Positions 6,420-7,013 of a stretch of 7,013 bases of DNA are shown in pieces. The stretch's first letter is position 1; each line of letters opens with the position of its first letter. The stretch is taken from contig QFQM01000227.1 in the NCBI GenBank assembly GCA_003243255.1, positions 1 to 7,013 on the forward strand, read 5' to 3'. Under the pieces are notes generated by a model, which saw only the letters and a list, made by a program, of their open reading frames with translations, did not search any database and was not told the origin of the DNA. Both the position numbers and the translations under genes were made by a program. The DNA comes from Flavobacterium psychrophilum (GTDB lineage Bacteria; Bacteroidota; Bacteroidia; Flavobacteriales; Flavobacteriaceae).

Positions 6420-7013
6420 TTATTTCTTTTCTCTGTTGTAACCTAATATAGTCAATACGTCTTCAGCCTGTTGCTGTTCAGAGAATACCTCAGTAGCTAA
6501 TATCCCGTTTTCATCCCTGTCAATAAGAATGTGCTTCGGCTGAGGGATAAGGCAGTGGTGTAATCCGCCGTAACCACCTATAGTCTCCTGATAAGCTCCC
6601 GTATTGAAGAAACCTATGTAAAGAGGCTTCTCTTTATTATATTTAGGCAGGTATATGGCATTCATATTTTGTTCAGAGTTGTAATAGTCATCACTATCAC
6701 ATGTCATACCTCCTAAAAGTACCCTTTCATACTGGTCGTTCCAACGGTTTATTGCAAGCATGATAAAACGCTTGTTGATAGCCCATGTATCGGGAAGGGT
6801 AGTGATGAAAGATGAGTCGATCATGTTCCATTTCTCCCTGTCGTTCTGTTGTTTTTGGTAAAGTACCTGATAAATAGCACCACCGCTTTCACCTACAGTA
6901 AATGATCCGAACTCAGTATAGATATTAGGTACCGGAACTTCAGCATCGTCACAGGCAATTTTAATCTGGTTCAGGATTTCATCAATCATATACTGATAAT
7001 CATATTCGAATGC
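6420..7013 (-). CDS. speA: Biosynthetic arginine decarboxylase, C-terminal part (5' end outside window)
   Basis: This PLP enzyme converts arginine to agmatine and CO2, the first step of the arginine route to putrescine. The frame is open to the window edge, giving 197 codons of the C-terminal part; the ATG at 6987-6989 is internal, preceded in frame by AFEYDYQY. The segment covers the end of the alanine-racemase-like barrel (TEFGSFTVGESGG, fragment residues 33-45) and the C-terminal beta domain. GMTCDSDDYY (102-111) carries the catalytic Cys-Asp pair supplied across the dimer interface. GFFNTGAYQ (134-142) contains the Tyr that contacts the PLP phosphate, and GGLHHCLIPQPKH (149-161) is typical of arginine decarboxylases of Bacteroidota. 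The PLP lysine lies upstream of the window. The gene leads an apparent operon with the DHS-like gene 25 bases downstream; the promoter is outside the window. Ornithine or diaminopimelate decarboxylase is less likely given the motif details. Confidence 0.92.
   Translation of the reverse strand, partial: AFEYDYQYMIDEILNQIKIACDDAEVPVPNIYTEFGSFTVGESGGAIYQVLYQKQQNDREKWNMIDSSFITTLPDTWAINKRFIMLAINRWNDQYERVLLGGMTCDSDDYYNSEQNMNAIYLPKYNKEKPLYIGFFNTGAYQETIGGYGGLHHCLIPQPKHILIDRDENGILATEVFSEQQQAEDVLTILGYNREKK

Noticed and set aside
1..7013. Defence system, phage, insertion sequence or secretion cluster
   Set aside because: No transposase, integrase, terminal inverted repeats, direct duplications, nuclease-type cassette or tRNA was found. 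All genes look like ordinary chromosomal metabolism.

Overview
The window reads as chromosomal DNA from a member of the Bacteroidota, most likely Flavobacteriaceae. The base composition is AT-rich, ribosome binding sites are A-rich without a clear Shine-Dalgarno sequence, and the proteins resemble flavobacterial versions: a divergent PEP carboxylase ending in RNSA, an Lrp/AsnC regulator, and an arginine decarboxylase followed by a deoxyhypusine-synthase-like protein. The taxon is inferred from remembered family resemblance, not from a search.

Layout. The left part is on the + strand: the 3' end of an M14 zinc carboxypeptidase (1-618), an Lrp/AsnC regulator (707-1186) closed by a strong hairpin terminator (1206-1239), then PEP carboxylase ppc (1271-3847) and, 3 bases later, a DinB-fold protein (3851-4369). 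A compact bidirectional terminator (about 4368-4397) separates this block from genes on the - strand. Read from the right edge leftwards, these are the 3' part of arginine decarboxylase speA (6420-7013), a deoxyhypusine-synthase-family protein (5423-6394) and a protein with a very acidic tail (4966-5415), closed by a terminator at 4916-4943. A separate small lipoprotein gene (4398-4877) follows. Coding density is high and no stretch over 300 bases lacks a gene.

How the genes work together. PEP carboxylase refills the TCA cycle with oxaloacetate, and the Lrp-type regulator upstream may sense amino acids. SpeA makes agmatine from arginine. The deoxyhypusine-synthase-like enzyme is most plausibly the polyamine aminoalkyl transferase that makes homospermidine, since bacteria have no eIF5A. 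The acidic protein sits in the same apparent operon, 7 bases behind it. No agmatinase is visible between speA and the synthase.

No mobile element, CRISPR array, tRNA, rRNA, riboswitch or defence island is visible. The points most worth a second look are the polyamine operon with its altered deoxyhypusine-synthase active site, and the acidic-tail protein encoded with it. The region otherwise looks like core housekeeping sequence.
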